DNA of 64,000 bases from Lutraria lutraria. Taxonomy: Eukaryota > Mollusca > Bivalvia > Venerida > Mactridae. The stretch is from contig OZ026835.1 in the NCBI GenBank assembly GCA_964023205.1, positions 4,794,414-4,858,413 of the forward strand, in the 5' to 3' direction. Shown one piece after another: positions 1-13,826 of the stretch. The notes beneath the pieces were generated by a model that did not search any database, was not told the origin of the DNA, and saw only the letters and a program-made list of their open reading frames with translations. A program made the translations under genes and the position numbers. The stretch's first letter is position 1; every line of letters begins with the position of its first letter.

Positions 1-1067
1 CATATAACCATTTCCCATGCAGTCCTAGATACTCTGGTTGTGCGTTTCCTGTACGCAATTGGGTTACTTCCCTTTGTTGATGATGCGCGCTTATGCGTGT
101 TTGTTACCTACAGGGGGTGACAAAAAATGTGTGCATCTTACCAAGTATATATCTACCAACTGCATGCAATCTGAGATTGTAAAACGATGAATGACATTTT
201 CAGTTAAGTTGTATTCTTACACATTTCCGGGCTTATATAGTTCCTACCCAGCATGGGGCGTAGGGGGTGTTTGACACAAAACGGCCCCCAAATCAGTCAG
301 GCAGTTCTCTCCGCATCTGCTTACTTACATTCTTAATGTGTTAAGTTCGCAAATATAGCAACCACAATTTCAATGCGGTGCCTGGTCTCCCTCATTCGAT
401 TTGGAATTGTTCTGCGATTAGTCTTTTCCACTTTTCTCAGACTGATAGTTTTTAAACAAATGCAATTCGGTAATGCATGCACTAACAAACCATTATACTT
501 ACTCAACTATTGCATGTATACTGATTCACCATATGTCCGTCTTAAATACCCATGTAACCGTACATGCTCAGTCTCTATATAACTAATATCAAATGAAATG
601 GTTCAGTTTCAACCACTAAAGAACATAGACAAGTCCATCTACGACCCGCGCTGCTTGTGAAATTCACACTAAGATACCTATATACCATAATTATGCACAT
701 TGCTGCCAAGAACAATAACCCAACACGAAATGATAGCACGATACAATAGCCTTGACTGGTGCATAGCGCAACATATCAAACTAACGCCATGTGGCTGGTT
801 TCGTTAAAGTAACCCCCTTGTGATATGCGAAGAGCAATCGCTATTATTGCAGAGATCTGCAATTAATAAATATTTAGCGAACTTAGAGTAAAAATATATC
901 CGTCGTAACGCTAGACACAATTGTACAAGTAGTAACTCAGTATTAATGCAAAACGTACAAACTATGTTGTTTCTATTTCATTCTTAATTGTAAGAAACAA
1001 ACTCCAAGCGATTGCGTAACGCTTTGTAGCCTGTATAACGCTAAATAAAAAAATAAAAAATTGACAC

Positions 1068-1146
1068 GTGGCCGGGCTCGAACCCGCCACAAAATGTACA
1101 CGAAAGCTTTCAATGTCCGGCGCTCTACCGACTGCGCCACAGCGGC
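1068..1146 (-). other. tRNA-like Pol III module, unit 1
   Basis: On the minus strand the sequence starts GCCGCTGTGGCGCAGTCGG and has a D-arm-like stem GCGC/GCGC. It has an A box (TGGCGCAGTCGG) and a B box (GGTTCGAGCCC). Twelve bases after the T-arm lie a T6 run (1055-1060) and then a T7 run, which fit Pol III terminators. It is not a normal tRNA: the T stem has a central G-G mismatch, the 7-base acceptor arms do not pair, and the anticodon region gives no clean 5-bp stem (a GAA triplet sits in a possible loop). The B box lies about 10 bases further from the A box than in a class I tRNA. It could be the head of a tRNA-derived SINE trapped in the unit, or a tRNA pseudogene that can still be transcribed. 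Confidence 0.75.
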
Positions 1147-2351
1147 ACACTGTCTGACGAGAATCGGAACATATATATCAAGGTATTTGTGCACGTGTTC
1201 GGTTGATTAGTTTCATATAACTGTAAACTTGACTAGCTTTACGCTTTCAAAATTTATTGTAACATGCATTCGTGGATATATGACCATATAACCATTTCCC
1301 ATGCAGTCCTAGATACTCTGGTTGTGTGTTTCCTGTACGCAATTGGGTTACTTCCCTTTGTTGATGATGCGCGCTTATGCGTGTTTGTTACCTACAGGGG
1401 GTGACAAAAAATGTGTGCATCTTACCAAGTATATATCTACCAACTGCATGCAATCTGAGATTGTAAAACGATGAATGACATTTTCAGTTAAGTTGTATTC
1501 TTACACATTTCCGGGCTTATATAGTTCCTACCCAGCATGGGGCGTAGGGGGTGTTTGACACAAGACGGCCCCCAAATCAGTCAGGCAGTTCTCTCCGCAT
1601 CTGCTTACTTACATTCTTAATGTGTTAAGTTCGCAAATATAGCAACCACAATTTCAATGCGGTGCCTGGTCTCCCTCATTCGATTTGGAATTGTTCTGCG
1701 ATAAGTCTTTTCCACTTTTCTCAGACTGATAGTTTTTAAACAAATGCAATTCGGTAATGCATGCACTAACAAACCATTATACTTACTCAACTATTGCATG
1801 TATACTGATTCACCATATGTCCGTCTTAAATACCCATGTAACCGTACATGCTCAGTCTCTATATAACTAATATCAAATGAAATGGTTCAGTTTCAACCAC
1901 TAAAGAACATAGACAAGTCCATCTACGACCCGCGCTGCTTGTGAAATTCACACTAAGATACCTATATACCATAATTATGCACATTGCTGCCAAGGACAAT
2001 AACCCAACACGAAATGATAGCACGATACAATAGCCTTGACTGGTGCATAGCGCAACATATCAAACTAACGCCATGTGGCTGGTTTCGTTAAAGTAACCCC
2101 CTTGTGATATGCGAAGAGCAATGGCTATTATTGCAGAGATCTGCAATTAATAAATATTTAGCGAACTTAGAGTAAAAATATATCCGTCGTAACGCTAGAC
2201 ACAATTGTACAAGTAGTAACTGAGTATTAATGCAAAACGTACAAACTATGTTGTTTCTATTTCATTCTTAATTGTAAGAAACAAACTCCAAGCGATTGCG
2301 TAACGCTTTGTAGCCTGTATAACGCTAAATAAAAAAATAAAAAATTGACAC

Positions 2352-2430
2352 GTGGCCGGGCTCGAACCCGCCACAAAATGTACACGAAAGCTTTCAATGT
2401 CCGGCGCTCTACCGACTGCGCCACAGCGGC
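2352..2430 (-). other. tRNA-like Pol III module, unit 2
   Basis: Same A box, B box and downstream T-runs as the unit 1 copy; the tRNA-like body is unchanged. Confidence 0.75.
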
Positions 2431-3636
2431 ACAATGTCTGACGATAATCGGAACATATATATCAAGGTATTTGTGCACGTGTTCGGTTGATTAGTTTCAT
2501 ATTACTGTAAACTTGACTAGCTTTACGCTTTCAAAATTTATTGTAACATGCATACGTGGATATATGACCATATAACCATTTCCCATGCAGTCCTAGATAC
2601 TCTGGTTGTGCGTTTCCTGTACGCAATTGGGTTACTTCCCTTTGTTGATGATGCGCGCTTATGCGTGTTTGTTACCTACAGGGGGTGACAAAAAATGTGT
2701 GCATCTTACCAAGTATATATCTACCGACTGCATGCAATCTGAGATTGTAAAACGATGAATGACATTTTCAGTTAAGTTGTATTCTTACACATTTCCGGGC
2801 TTATATAGTTCCTACCCAGCATGGGGCGTAGGGGGTGTTTGACACAAAACGGCCCCCAAATCAGTCAGGCAGTTCTCTCCGCATCTGCTTACTTACATTC
2901 TTAATGTGTTAAGTTCGCAAATATAGCAACCACAATTTCAATGCGGTGCTTGGTCTCCCTCATTCGATTTGGAATTGTTCTGCGATTAGTCTTTTCCACT
3001 TTTCTCAGACTGATAGTTTTTAAACAAATGCAATTCGGTAATGCATGCACTAACAAACCATTATACTTACTCAACTATTGCATGTATACTGATTCACCAT
3101 ATGTCCGTCTTAAATACCCATGTAACCGTACATGCTCAGTCTCTATATAACTAATATCAAATGAAATGGTTCAGTTTCAACCACTAAAGAACATAGACAA
3201 GTCCATCTACGACCCGCGCTGCTTGTGAAATTCACACTAAGATACCTATATACCATAATTATGCACATTGCTGCCAGCGACAATAACCCAACACGTAATG
3301 ATAGCACGATACAATAGCCTTGACTGGTGCATAGCGCAACATATCAAACTAACGCCATGTGGCTGGTTTCGTTAAAGTAACCCCCTTGTGATATGCGAAT
3401 AGCAATCGCTATTATTGCAGAGATCTGCAATTAATAAATATTTAGCGAACTTAGAGTAAAAATATATCCGTCGTAACGCTAGACACAATTGTACAAGTAG
3501 TAACTGAGTATTAATGCAAAACGTACAAACTATGTTGTTTCTATTTTATTCTTAATTGTAAGAAACAAACTCCAAGCGATTGCGTAACGCTTTGTAGCCT
3601 GTATAACGCTAAATAAAAAAAATAAAAAATTGACAC

Positions 3637-3715
3637 GTGGCCGGGCTCGAACCCGCCACAAAATGTACACGAAAGCTTTCAATGTCCGGCGCTCTACCGA
3701 CTGCGCCACAGCGGC
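3637..3715 (-). other. tRNA-like Pol III module, unit 3
   Basis: Same module. The upstream A-rich tract on the plus strand is one base longer than in unit 1, giving a longer T-run downstream of the module. Confidence 0.75.
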
Positions 3716-4921
3716 ACACTGTCTGACGAGAATCGGAACATATATATCAAGGTATTTGTGCACGTGTTCGGTTGATTAGTTTCATATTACTGTAAACTTG
3801 ACTAGCTTTACGCTTTCAAAATTTATTGTAACATGCATTCGTGGATATATGACCATATAACCATTTCCCATGCAGTCCTAGATACTCTGGTTGTGCGTTT
3901 CCTGTACGCAATTGGGTTACTTCCCTTTGTTGATGATGCGCGCTTATGCGTGTTTGTTACCTACAGGGGGTGACAAAAAATGTGTGCATCTTACCAAGTA
4001 TATATCTACCAACTGCATGCAATCTGAGATTGTAAAACGATGAATGACATTTTCAGTTAAGTTGTATTCTTACACATTTCCGGGCTTATATAGTTCCTAC
4101 CCAGCATGGGGCGTAGGGGGTGTTTGACACAAGACGGCCCCCAAATCAGTCAGGCAGTTCTCTCCGCATCTGCTTACTTACATTCTTAATGTGTTAAGTT
4201 CGCAAATATAGCAACCACAATTTCAATGCGGTGCCTGGTCTCCCTCATTCGATTTGGAATTGTTCTGCGATTAGTCTTTTCCACTTTTCTCAGACTGATA
4301 GTTTTTAAACAAATGCAATTCGGTAATGCATGCACTAACAAACCATTATACTTACTCAACTATTGCATGTATACTGATTCACCATATGTCCGTCTTACAT
4401 ACCCATGTAACCGTACATGCTCAGTCTCTATATAACTAATATCAAATGAAATGGTTCAGTTTCAACCACTAAAGAACATAGACAAGTCCATCTACGACCC
4501 GCGCTGCTTGTGAAATTCACACTAAGATACCTATATACCATAATTATGCACATTGCTGCCAAGGACAATAACCCAACACGAAATGATAGCACGATACAAT
4601 AGCCTTGACTGGTGCATAGCGCAACATATCAAACTAACGCCATGTGGCTGGTTTCGTTAAAGTAACCCCCTTGTGATATGCGAATAGCAATCGCTATTAT
4701 TGCAGAGATCTGCAATTAATAAATATTTAGCGAACTTAGAGTAAAAATATATCCGTCGTAACGCTAGACACAATTGTACAAGTAGTAACTGAGTATTAAT
4801 GCAAAACGTACAAACTATGTTGTTTCTATTTCATTCTTAATTGTAACAAACAAACTCCAAGCGATTGCGTAACGCTTTGTAGCCTGTATAACGCTAAATA
4901 AAAAAAATAAAAAATTGACAC

Positions 4922-5000
4922 GTGGCCGGGCTCGAACCCGCCACAAAATGTACACGAAAGCTTTCAATGTCCGGCGCTCTACCGACTGCGCCACAGCGGA
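4922..5000 (-). other. tRNA-like Pol III module, unit 4
   Basis: Same module, with one change just 5' of it (GCGGAACAC instead of GCGGCACAC on the plus strand). Confidence 0.75.
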
Positions 5001-6205
5001 ACACTGTCTGACGAGAATCGGAACATATATATCAAGGTATTTGTGCACGTGTTCGGTTGATTAGTTTCATATTACTGTAAACTTGACTAGCTTTACGCTT
5101 TCAAAATTTATTGTAACATGCATTCGTGGATATATGACCATATAACCATTTCCCATGCAGTCCTAGATACTCTGGTTGTGCGTTTCCTGTACGCAATTGG
5201 GTTACTTCCCTTTGTTGATGATGCGCGCTCATGCGTGTTTGTTACCTACAGGGGGTGACAAAAAATGTGTGCATCTTACCAAGTATATATCTACCAACTG
5301 CATGCAATCTGAGATTGTAAAACGATGAATGACATTTTCAGTTAAGTTGTATTCTTACACATTTCCGGGCTTATATAGTTCCTACCCAGCATGGGGCGTA
5401 GGGGGTGTTTGACACAAAACGGCCCCCAAATCAGTCAGGCAGTTCTCTCCGCATCTGCTTACTTACATTCTTAATGTGTTAAGTGCGCAAATATAGCATA
5501 CACAATTTCAATGCGGTGCCTGGTCTCCCTCATTCGATTTGGAATTGTTCTGCGATTAGTCTGTTCCACTTTTCTCAGACTGATAGTTTTTAAACAAATG
5601 CAATTCGGTAGTGCATGCACTAACAAACCATTATACTTACTCAACTATTGCATGTATACTGATTCACCATATGTCCGTCTTACATACCCATGTAACCGTA
5701 CATGCTCAGTCTCTATATAACTAATATCAAATGAAATGGTTCAGTTTCAACCACTAAAGAACATAGAGAAGTCCATCTACGACCCGCGCTGCTTGTGAAA
5801 TTCACACTAAGATACCTATATACCATAATTATGCACATTGCTGCCAGCGACAATAACCCAACACGTAATGATAGCACGATACAATAGCCTTGACTGGTGC
5901 ATAGCGCAACATATCAAACTAACGCCATGTGGCTGGTTTCGTTAAAGTAACCCCCTTGTGATATGCGAAGAGCAATCGCTATTATTGCAGAGATCTGCAA
6001 TTAATAAATATTTAGCGAACTTAGAGTAAAAATATATCCGTCGTAACGCTAGACACAATTGTACAAGTAGTAACTGAGTATTAATGCAAAACGTACAAAC
6101 TATGTTGTTTCTATTTCATTCTTAATTGTAAGAAACAAACTCCAAGCGATTGCGTAACGCTTTGTAGCCTGTATAACGCTAAATAAAAAAATAAAAAATT
6201 GACAC

Positions 6206-6284
6206 GTGGCCGGGCTCGAACCCGCCACAAAATGTACACGAAAGCTTTCAATGTCCGGCGCTCTACCGACTGCGCCACAGCGGC
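6206..6284 (-). other. tRNA-like Pol III module, unit 5
   Basis: Same A box, B box and T-run; the body is unchanged from unit 1. Confidence 0.75.
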
Positions 6285-7490
6285 ACAATGTCTGACGAGA
6301 ATCGGAACATATATATCAAGGTATTTGTGCACGTGTTCGGTTGATTAGTTTCATATTACTGTAAACTTGACTAGCTTTACGCTTTCAAAATTTATTGTAA
6401 CATGCATACGTGGATATATGACCATATAACCATTTCCCATGCAGTCCTAGATACTCTGGTTGTGCGTTTCCTGTACGCAATTGGGTTACTTCCCTTTGTT
6501 GATGATGCGCGCTTATGCGTGTTTGTTACCTACAGGGGGTGACAAAAAATGTGTGCATCTTACCAAGTATATATCTACCGACTGCATGCAATCTGAGATT
6601 GTAAAACGATGAATGACATTTTCAGTTAAGTTGTATTCTTACACATTTCCGGGCTTATATAGTTCCTACCCAGCATGGGGCGTAGGGGGTGTTTGACACA
6701 AAACGGCCCCCAAATCAGTCAGGCAGTTCTCTCCGCATCTGCTTACTTACATTCTTAATGTGTTAAGTTCGCAAATATAGCAACCACAATTTCAATGCGG
6801 TGCTTGGTCTCCCTCATTCGATTTGGAATTGTTCTGCGATTAGTCTTTTCCACTTTTCTCAGACTGATAGTTTTTAAACAAATGCAATTCGGTAATGCAT
6901 GCACTAACAAACCATTATACTTACTCAACTATTGCATGTATACTGATTCACCATATGTCCGTCTTACATACCCATGTAACCGTACATGCTCAGTCTCTAT
7001 ATAACTAATATCAAATGAAATGGTTCAGTTTCAACCACTAAAGAACATAGACAAGTCCATCTACGACCCGCGCTGCTTGTGAAATTCACACTAAGATACC
7101 TATATACCATAATTATGCACATTGCTGCCAGCGACAATAACCCAACACGTAATGATAGCACGATACAATAGCCTTGACTGGTGCATAGCGCAACATATCA
7201 AACTAACGCCATGTGGCTGGTTTCGTTAAAGTAACCCCCTTGTGATATGCGAATAGCAATCGCTATTATTGCAGAGATCTGCAATTAATAAATATTTAGC
7301 GAACTTAGAGTAAAAATATATCCGTCGTAACGCTAGACACAATTGTACAAGTAGTAACTGAGTATTAATGCAAAACGTACAAACTATGTTGTTTCTATTT
7401 CATTCTTAATTGTAACAAACAAACTCCAAGCGATTGCGTAACGCTTTGTAGCCTGTATAACGCTAAATAAAAAAAATAAAAAATTGACAC

Positions 7491-7569
7491 GTGGCCGGGC
7501 TCGAACCCGCCACAAAATGTACACGAAAGCTTTCAATGTCCGGCGCTCTACCGACTGCGCCACAGCGGC
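7491..7569 (-). other. tRNA-like Pol III module, unit 6
   Basis: Same A box, B box and T-run; the body is unchanged from unit 1. Confidence 0.75.
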
Positions 7570-8774
7570 ACACTGTCTGACGAGAATCGGAACATATATA
7601 TCAAGGTATTTGTGCACGTGTTCGGTTGATTAGTTTCATATTACTGTAAACTTGACTAGCTTTACGCTTTCAAAATTTATTGTAACATGCATTCGTGGAT
7701 ATATGACCATATAACCATTTCCCATGCAGTCCTAGATACTCTGGTTGTGCGTTTCCTGTACGCAATTGGGTTACTTCCCTTTGTTGATGATGCGCGCTCA
7801 TGCGTGTTTGTTACCTACAGGGGGTGACAAAAAATGTGTGCATCTTACCAAGTATATATCTACCAACTGCATGCAATCTGAGATTGTAAAACGATGAATG
7901 ACATTTTCAGTTAAGTTGTATTCTTACACATTTCCGGGCTTATATAGTTCCTACCCAGCATGGGGCGTAGGGGGTGTTTGACACAAAACGGCCCCCAAAT
8001 CAGTCAGGCAGTTCTCTCCGCATCTGCTTACTTACATTCTTAATGTGTTAAGTTCGCAAATATAGCAACCACAATTTCAATGCGGTGCCTGGTCTCCCTC
8101 ATTCGATTTGGAATTGTTCTGCGATTAGTCTTTTCCACTTTTCTCAGACTGATAGTTTTTAAACAAATGCAATTCGGTAATGCATGCACTAACAAACCAT
8201 TATACTTACTCAACTATTGCATGTATACTGATTCACCATATGTCCGTCTTACATACCCATGTAACCGTACATGCTCAGTCTCTATATAACTAATATCAAA
8301 TGAAATGGTTCAGTTTCAACCACTAAAGAACATAGACAAGTCCATCTACGACCCGCGCTGCTTGTGAAATTCACACTAAGATACCTATATACCATAATTA
8401 TGCACATTGCTGCCAGCGACAATAACCCAACACGTAATGATAGCACGATACAATAGCCTTGACTGGTGCATAGCGCAACATATCAAACTAACGCCATGTG
8501 GCTGGTTTCGTTAAAGTAAACCCCTTGTGATATGCGAAGAGCAATCGCTATTATTGCAGAGATCTGCAATTAATAAATATTTAGCGAACTTAGAGTAAAA
8601 ATATATCCGTCGTACCGCTAGACACAATTGTACAAGTAGTAACTGAGTATTAATGCAAAACGTGCAAACTATGTTGTTTCTATTTCATTCTTAATTGCAA
8701 GAAACAAACTCCAAGCGATTGCGTAACGCTTTGTAGCCTGTATAACGCTAAATAAAAAAATAAAAAATTGACAC

Positions 8775-8853
8775 GTGGCCGAGCTCGAACCCGCTACAAA
8801 ATGTACACGAAAGCTTTCAATGTCCGGTGCTCTACCGACTGCGCCACAGCGGC
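8775..8853 (-). other. tRNA-like Pol III module, unit 7 (diverged)
   Basis: The most changed copy. On the plus strand it reads GCCGAGCTCGAACCCGCTAC and TCCGGTGCTC, so T-arm flanks and the D-arm-side stem carry substitutions. The B-box core TTCGAGC is kept. Confidence 0.7.
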
Positions 8854-10058
8854 ACACTGTCTGACGAGAATCGGAACATATATATCAAGGTATTTGTGCA
8901 CGTGTTCGGTTGATTAGTTTCATATTACTGTAAACTTGACTAGCTTTACGCTTTCAAAATTTATTGTAACATGCATACGTGGATATATGACCATATAACC
9001 ATTTCCCATGCAGTCCTAGATACTCTGGTTGTGCGTTTCCTGTACGCAATTGGGTTACTTCCCTTTGTTGATGATGCGCGCTTATGCGTGTTTGTTACCT
9101 ACAGGGGGTGACAAAAAATGTGTGCATCTTACCAAGTATATATCTACCAACTGCATGCAATCTGAGATTGTAAAACGATGAATGACATTTTCAGTTAAGT
9201 TGTATTCTTACACATTTCCGGGCTTATATAGTTCCTACCCAGCATGGGGCGTAGGGGGTGTTTGACACAAAACGGCCCCCAAATCAGTCAGGCAGTTCTC
9301 TCCGCATCTGCTTACTTACATTCTTAATGTGTTAAGTTCGCAAATATAGCAACCACAATTTCAATGCGGTGCCTGGTCTCCCTCATTCGATTTGGAATTG
9401 TTCTGCGATTAGTCTTTTCCACTTTTCTCAGACTGATAGTTTTTAAACAAATGCAATTCGGTAATGCATGCACTAACAAACCATTATACTTACTCAACTA
9501 TTGCATGTATACTGATTCACCATATGTCCGTCTTAAATACCCATGTAACCGTACATGCTCAGTCTCTATATAACAAATATCAAATGAAATGGTTCAGTTT
9601 CAACCACTAAAGAACATAGACAAGTCCATCTACGACCCGCGCTGCTTGTGAAATTCACACTAAGATACCTATATACCATAATTATGCACATTGCTGCCAA
9701 GAACAATAACCCAACACGAAATGATAGCACGATACAATAGCCTTGACTGGTGCATAGCGCAACATATCAAACTAACGCCATGTGGCTGGTTTCGTTAAAG
9801 TAACCCCCTTGTGATATGCGAAGAGCAATCGCTATTATTGCAGAGATCTGCAATTAATAAATATTTAGCGAACTTAGAGTAAAAATATATCCGTCGTAAC
9901 GCTAGACACAATTGTACAAGTAGTAACTCAGTATTAATGCAAAACGTACAAACTATGTTGTTTCTATTTCATTCTTAATTGTAAGAAACAAACTCCAAGC
10001 GATTGCGTAACGCTTTGTAGCCTGTATAACGCTAAATAAAAAAATAAAAAATTGACAC

Positions 10059-10137
10059 GTGGCCGGGCTCGAACCCGCCACAAAATGTACACGAAAGCTT
10101 TCAATGTCCGGCGCTCTACCGACTGCGCCACAGCGGC
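10059..10137 (-). other. tRNA-like Pol III module, unit 8
   Basis: Same as unit 1. The surrounding unit also shares unit 1's private variants. Confidence 0.75.
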
Positions 10138-11344
10138 ACACTGTCTGACGAGAATCGGAACATATATATCAAGGTATTTGTGCACGTGTTCGGTTGATTA
10201 GTTTCATATAACTGTAAACTTGACTAGCTTTACGCTTTCAAAATTTATTGTAACATGCATTCGTGGATATATGACCATATAACCATTTCCCATGCAGTCC
10301 TAGATACTCTGGTTGTGTGTTTCCTGTACGCAATTGGGTTACTTCCCTTTGTTGATGATGCGCGCTTATGCGTGTTTGTTACCTACAGGGGGTGACAAAA
10401 AATGTGTGCATCTTACCAAGTATATATCTACCAACTGCATGCAATCTGAGATTGTAAAACGATGAATGACATTTTCAGTTAAGTTGTATTCTTACACATT
10501 TCCGGGCTTATATAGTTCCTACCCAGCATGGGGCGTAGGGGGTGTTTGACACAAGACGGCCCCCAAATCAGTCAGGCAGTTCTCTCCGCATCTGCTTACT
10601 TACATTCTTAATGTGTTAAGTTCGCAAATATAGCAACCACAATTTCAATGCGGTGCCTGGTCTCCCTCATTCGATTTGGAATTGTTCTGCGATTAGTCTT
10701 TTCCACTTTTCTCAGACTGATAGTTTTTAAACAAATGCAATTCGGTAATGCATGCACTAACAAACCATTATACTTACTCAACTATTGCATGTATACTGAT
10801 TCACCATATGTCCGTCTTAAATACCCATGTAACCGTACATGCTCAGTCTCTATATAACTAATATCAAATGAAATGGTTCAGTTTCAACCACTAAAGAACA
10901 TAGACAAGTCCATCTACGACCCGCGCTGATTGTGAAATTCACACTAAGATACCTATATACCATAATTATGCACATTGCTGCCAGCGACAATAACCCAACA
11001 CGTAATGATAGCACGATACAATAGCCTTGACTGGTGCATAGCGCGCAACATATCAAACTAACGCCATGTGGCTGGTTTCGTTAAAGTAACCCCCTTGTGA
11101 TATGCGAATAGCAATCGCTATTATTGCAGAGATCTGCAATTAATAAATATTTAGCGAACTTAGAGTAAAAATATATCCGTCGTAACGCTAGACACAATTG
11201 TACAAGTAGTAACTGAGTATTAATGCAAAACGTACAAACTATGTTGTTTCTATTTCATTCTTAATTGTAAGAAACAAACTCCAAGCGATTGCATAACGCT
11301 TTGTAGCCTGTATAACGCTAAATAAAATAATAAAAAATTGACAC

Positions 11345-11423
11345 ATGGCCGGGCTCGAACCCGCCACAAAATGTACACGAAAGCTTTCAATGTCCGGCGC
11401 TCTACCGACTGCGCCACAGCGGC
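11345..11423 (-). other. tRNA-like Pol III module, unit 9
   Basis: Same A and B boxes. The 3' flank reads CATGGCC instead of CGTGGCC on the plus strand, and the T7 run downstream is interrupted (AAATAATAAAAAA on the plus strand). Confidence 0.72.
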
Positions 11424-12632
11424 ACAGTGTCTGACGAGAATCGGAACATATATATCAAGGTATTTGTGCACGTGTTCGGTTGATTAGTTTCATATTACTG
11501 TAAACTTGACTAGCTTTACGCTTTCAAAATTTATTGTAACATGCATACGTGGATATATGACCATATAACCATTTCCCATGCAGTCCTAGATACTCTGGTT
11601 GTGCGTTTCCTGTACGCAATTGGGTTACTTCCCTTTGTTGATGATGCGCGCTTATGCGTGTTTGTTACCTACAGGGGGTGACAAAAAATGTGTGCATCTT
11701 ACCAAGTATATATCTACCAACTGCATGTAATCTGAGATTGTAAAACGATGAATGACATTTTCAGTAAAGTTGTATTCTTACACATGTCCGGGCTTATATA
11801 GTTCCTACCCAGCATGGGGCGTAGGGGGTGTTTGACACAAGACGGCCCCCAAATCAGTCAGGCAGTTCTCTCCGCATCTGCTTACTTACATTTTTAATGT
11901 GTTAAGTTCGCAAATATAGCATACACAATTTCAATGCGGTGCCTGGTCTCCCTCATTCGATTTGGAATTGTTCTGCGATTAGTCTGTTCCACTTTTCTCA
12001 GACTGATAATTTTTAAACAAATGCAATTCGGTAATGCATGCACTAACAAACCATTATACTTACTCAACTATTGCATGTATACTGATTCACCATATGTCCG
12101 TCTTACATACCCATGTAACCGTACATGCTCAGTCTCTATATAACTAATATCAAATGAAATGGTTCAGTTTCAACCACTAAAGAACATAGACAAGTCTATC
12201 TACGACCCGCGCTGCTTGTGAAATTCACACTAAGATACCTATATACCATAATTATGCACATTGCTGCCAAGGACAATAACCCAACACGAAATGATAGCAC
12301 GATACAATAGCCTTGACTGGTGCATAGCGCAACATATCAAACTAACGCCATGTGGCTGGTTTCGTTAAAGTAACCCCCTTGTGATATGCGAATAGCAACC
12401 GCTATTATTGCAGGCAGAGATCTGCAATTAATAGATATTTAGCGAACATAGAGTAAAAATATATCCGTCGTACCGCTAGACACATTTGTACAAGTAGTAA
12501 CTGAGTATTATTGCAAAACGTACAAACTATGTTGTTTCTATTTCATTATTAATTGCAAGAAACAAACTACAAGCGATTGCGTAACGCTTTGTAGCCTGTA
12601 TAACGCTAAATAAAAAAATAAAAAAATGACAC

Positions 12633-12711
12633 GTGGCCGGGCTCGAACCCGCCACAAAATATACACGAAAGCTTTCAATGTCCGGCGCTCTACCGACTGC
12701 GCCACAGCGGC
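12633..12711 (-). other. tRNA-like Pol III module, unit 10
   Basis: Same A and B boxes, with one change in the linker (plus-strand AAATATACACG). It is the last full copy: unit 11 breaks off before reaching this point. Confidence 0.75.
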
Positions 12712-13826
12712 ACACTGTCTGACGAGAATCGGAACATATATATCAAGGTATTTGTGCACGTGTTCGGTTGATTAGTTTCATATTACTGTAAACTTGACAA
12801 GCTTTACGCTTTCAAAATTTATTGTAACATGCATACGTGGATATATGACCATATAACCATTTCCCATGCAGTCCTAGATACTCTGGTTGTGCGTTTCCTG
12901 TACGCAATTGGGTTACTTCCCTTTGTTGATGATGCGCGCTTATGCGTGTTTGTTACCTACAGGGGGTGACAAAAAATGTGTGCATCTTACCAAGTATATA
13001 TCTACCAACTGCATGCAATCTGAGATTGTAAAACGATGAATGACATTTTCAGTTAAGTTGTATTCTTACACATTTCCGGGCTTATATAGTTCCTACCCAG
13101 CATGGGGCGTAGGGGGTGTTTGACACAAGACGGCCCCCAAATCAGTCAGGCAGTTCTCTCCGCATCTGCTTACTTACATTCTTAATGTGTTAAGTTCGCA
13201 AATATAGCATACACAATTTCAATGCGGTGCCTGGTCTCCCTCATTCGATTTGGAATTGTTCTGCGATTAGTCTGTTCCACTTTTCTCAGACTGATAGTTT
13301 TTAAACAAATGCAATTCGGTAATGCATGCACTAACAAACCATTATACTTACTCAACTATTGCATGTATACTGATTCACCATATGTCCGTCTTACATACCC
13401 ATGTAACCGTACATGCTCAGTCTCTATATAACTAATATCAAATGAAATGGTTCAGTTTCAACCACTAAAGAACATAGACAAGTCCATCTACGACCCGCGC
13501 TGCTTGTGAAATTCACACTAAAATACCTATATACCATAATTATGCACATTGCATGAATGACATTTTCAGTTAAGTTGTATTCTTACACATTTCCGGGCTT
13601 ATATAGTTCCTACCCAGCATGGGGCGTAGGGGGTATTTGACCCAAGACGGCCCCCAAATCAGTCAGGCAGTTCTCTCCGCATCTGCTTACTTACATTCTT
13701 AATGTGTTAAGTTCGCAAATATAGCATACACAATTTCAATGCGGTGCCTGGTCTCCCTCATTCGATTTGGAATTGTTCTGCGATTAGTCTGTTCCACTTT
13801 TCTCAGACTGATAGTTTTTAAACAAA

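Larger units (their letters stand above)
1..13826. repeat. Macrosatellite array, 1284-1288 bp unit, about 10.5 copies
   Basis: Near-identical units begin at about 1, 1285, 2569, 3854, 5139, 6423, 7708, 8992, 10276, 11563 and 12851, all head to tail. Units differ by scattered single-base changes and small indels, for example an extra GC at about 11041 and an extra GCAG at about 12411. The array starts before the window. At its right edge unit 11 breaks at about 13552, and the sequence jumps back to an earlier point of the unit, giving a second partial copy to 13826. Each unit carries a minus-strand tRNA-like Pol III module. A 69-codon plus-strand ORF recurs but is broken by TAA in unit 2 (about 1703), so I do not call it a gene. 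The sequence is not recognisably 5S rRNA or a spliceosomal snRNA. Copy number depends on the assembly. Confidence 0.97.

Noticed and set aside
373..582. 69-codon plus-strand ORF starting MRCLVSLIRFG, repeated in most macrosatellite units
   Set aside because: Its recurrence only reflects the tandem copies. Unit 2 has a TAA inside it, and no domain, signal peptide or start context supports coding.
1068..1146. A functional tRNA gene (Phe-like GAA triplet)
   Set aside because: Acceptor and anticodon stems do not pair and the spacing is too long, so I call it only tRNA-like.
962..1194. 62-, 73- and 77-codon minus-strand ORFs in each macrosatellite unit
   Set aside because: They run straight through the tRNA-like module and change frame with single-base indels in the A-tract, so they are shadows of the repeat.
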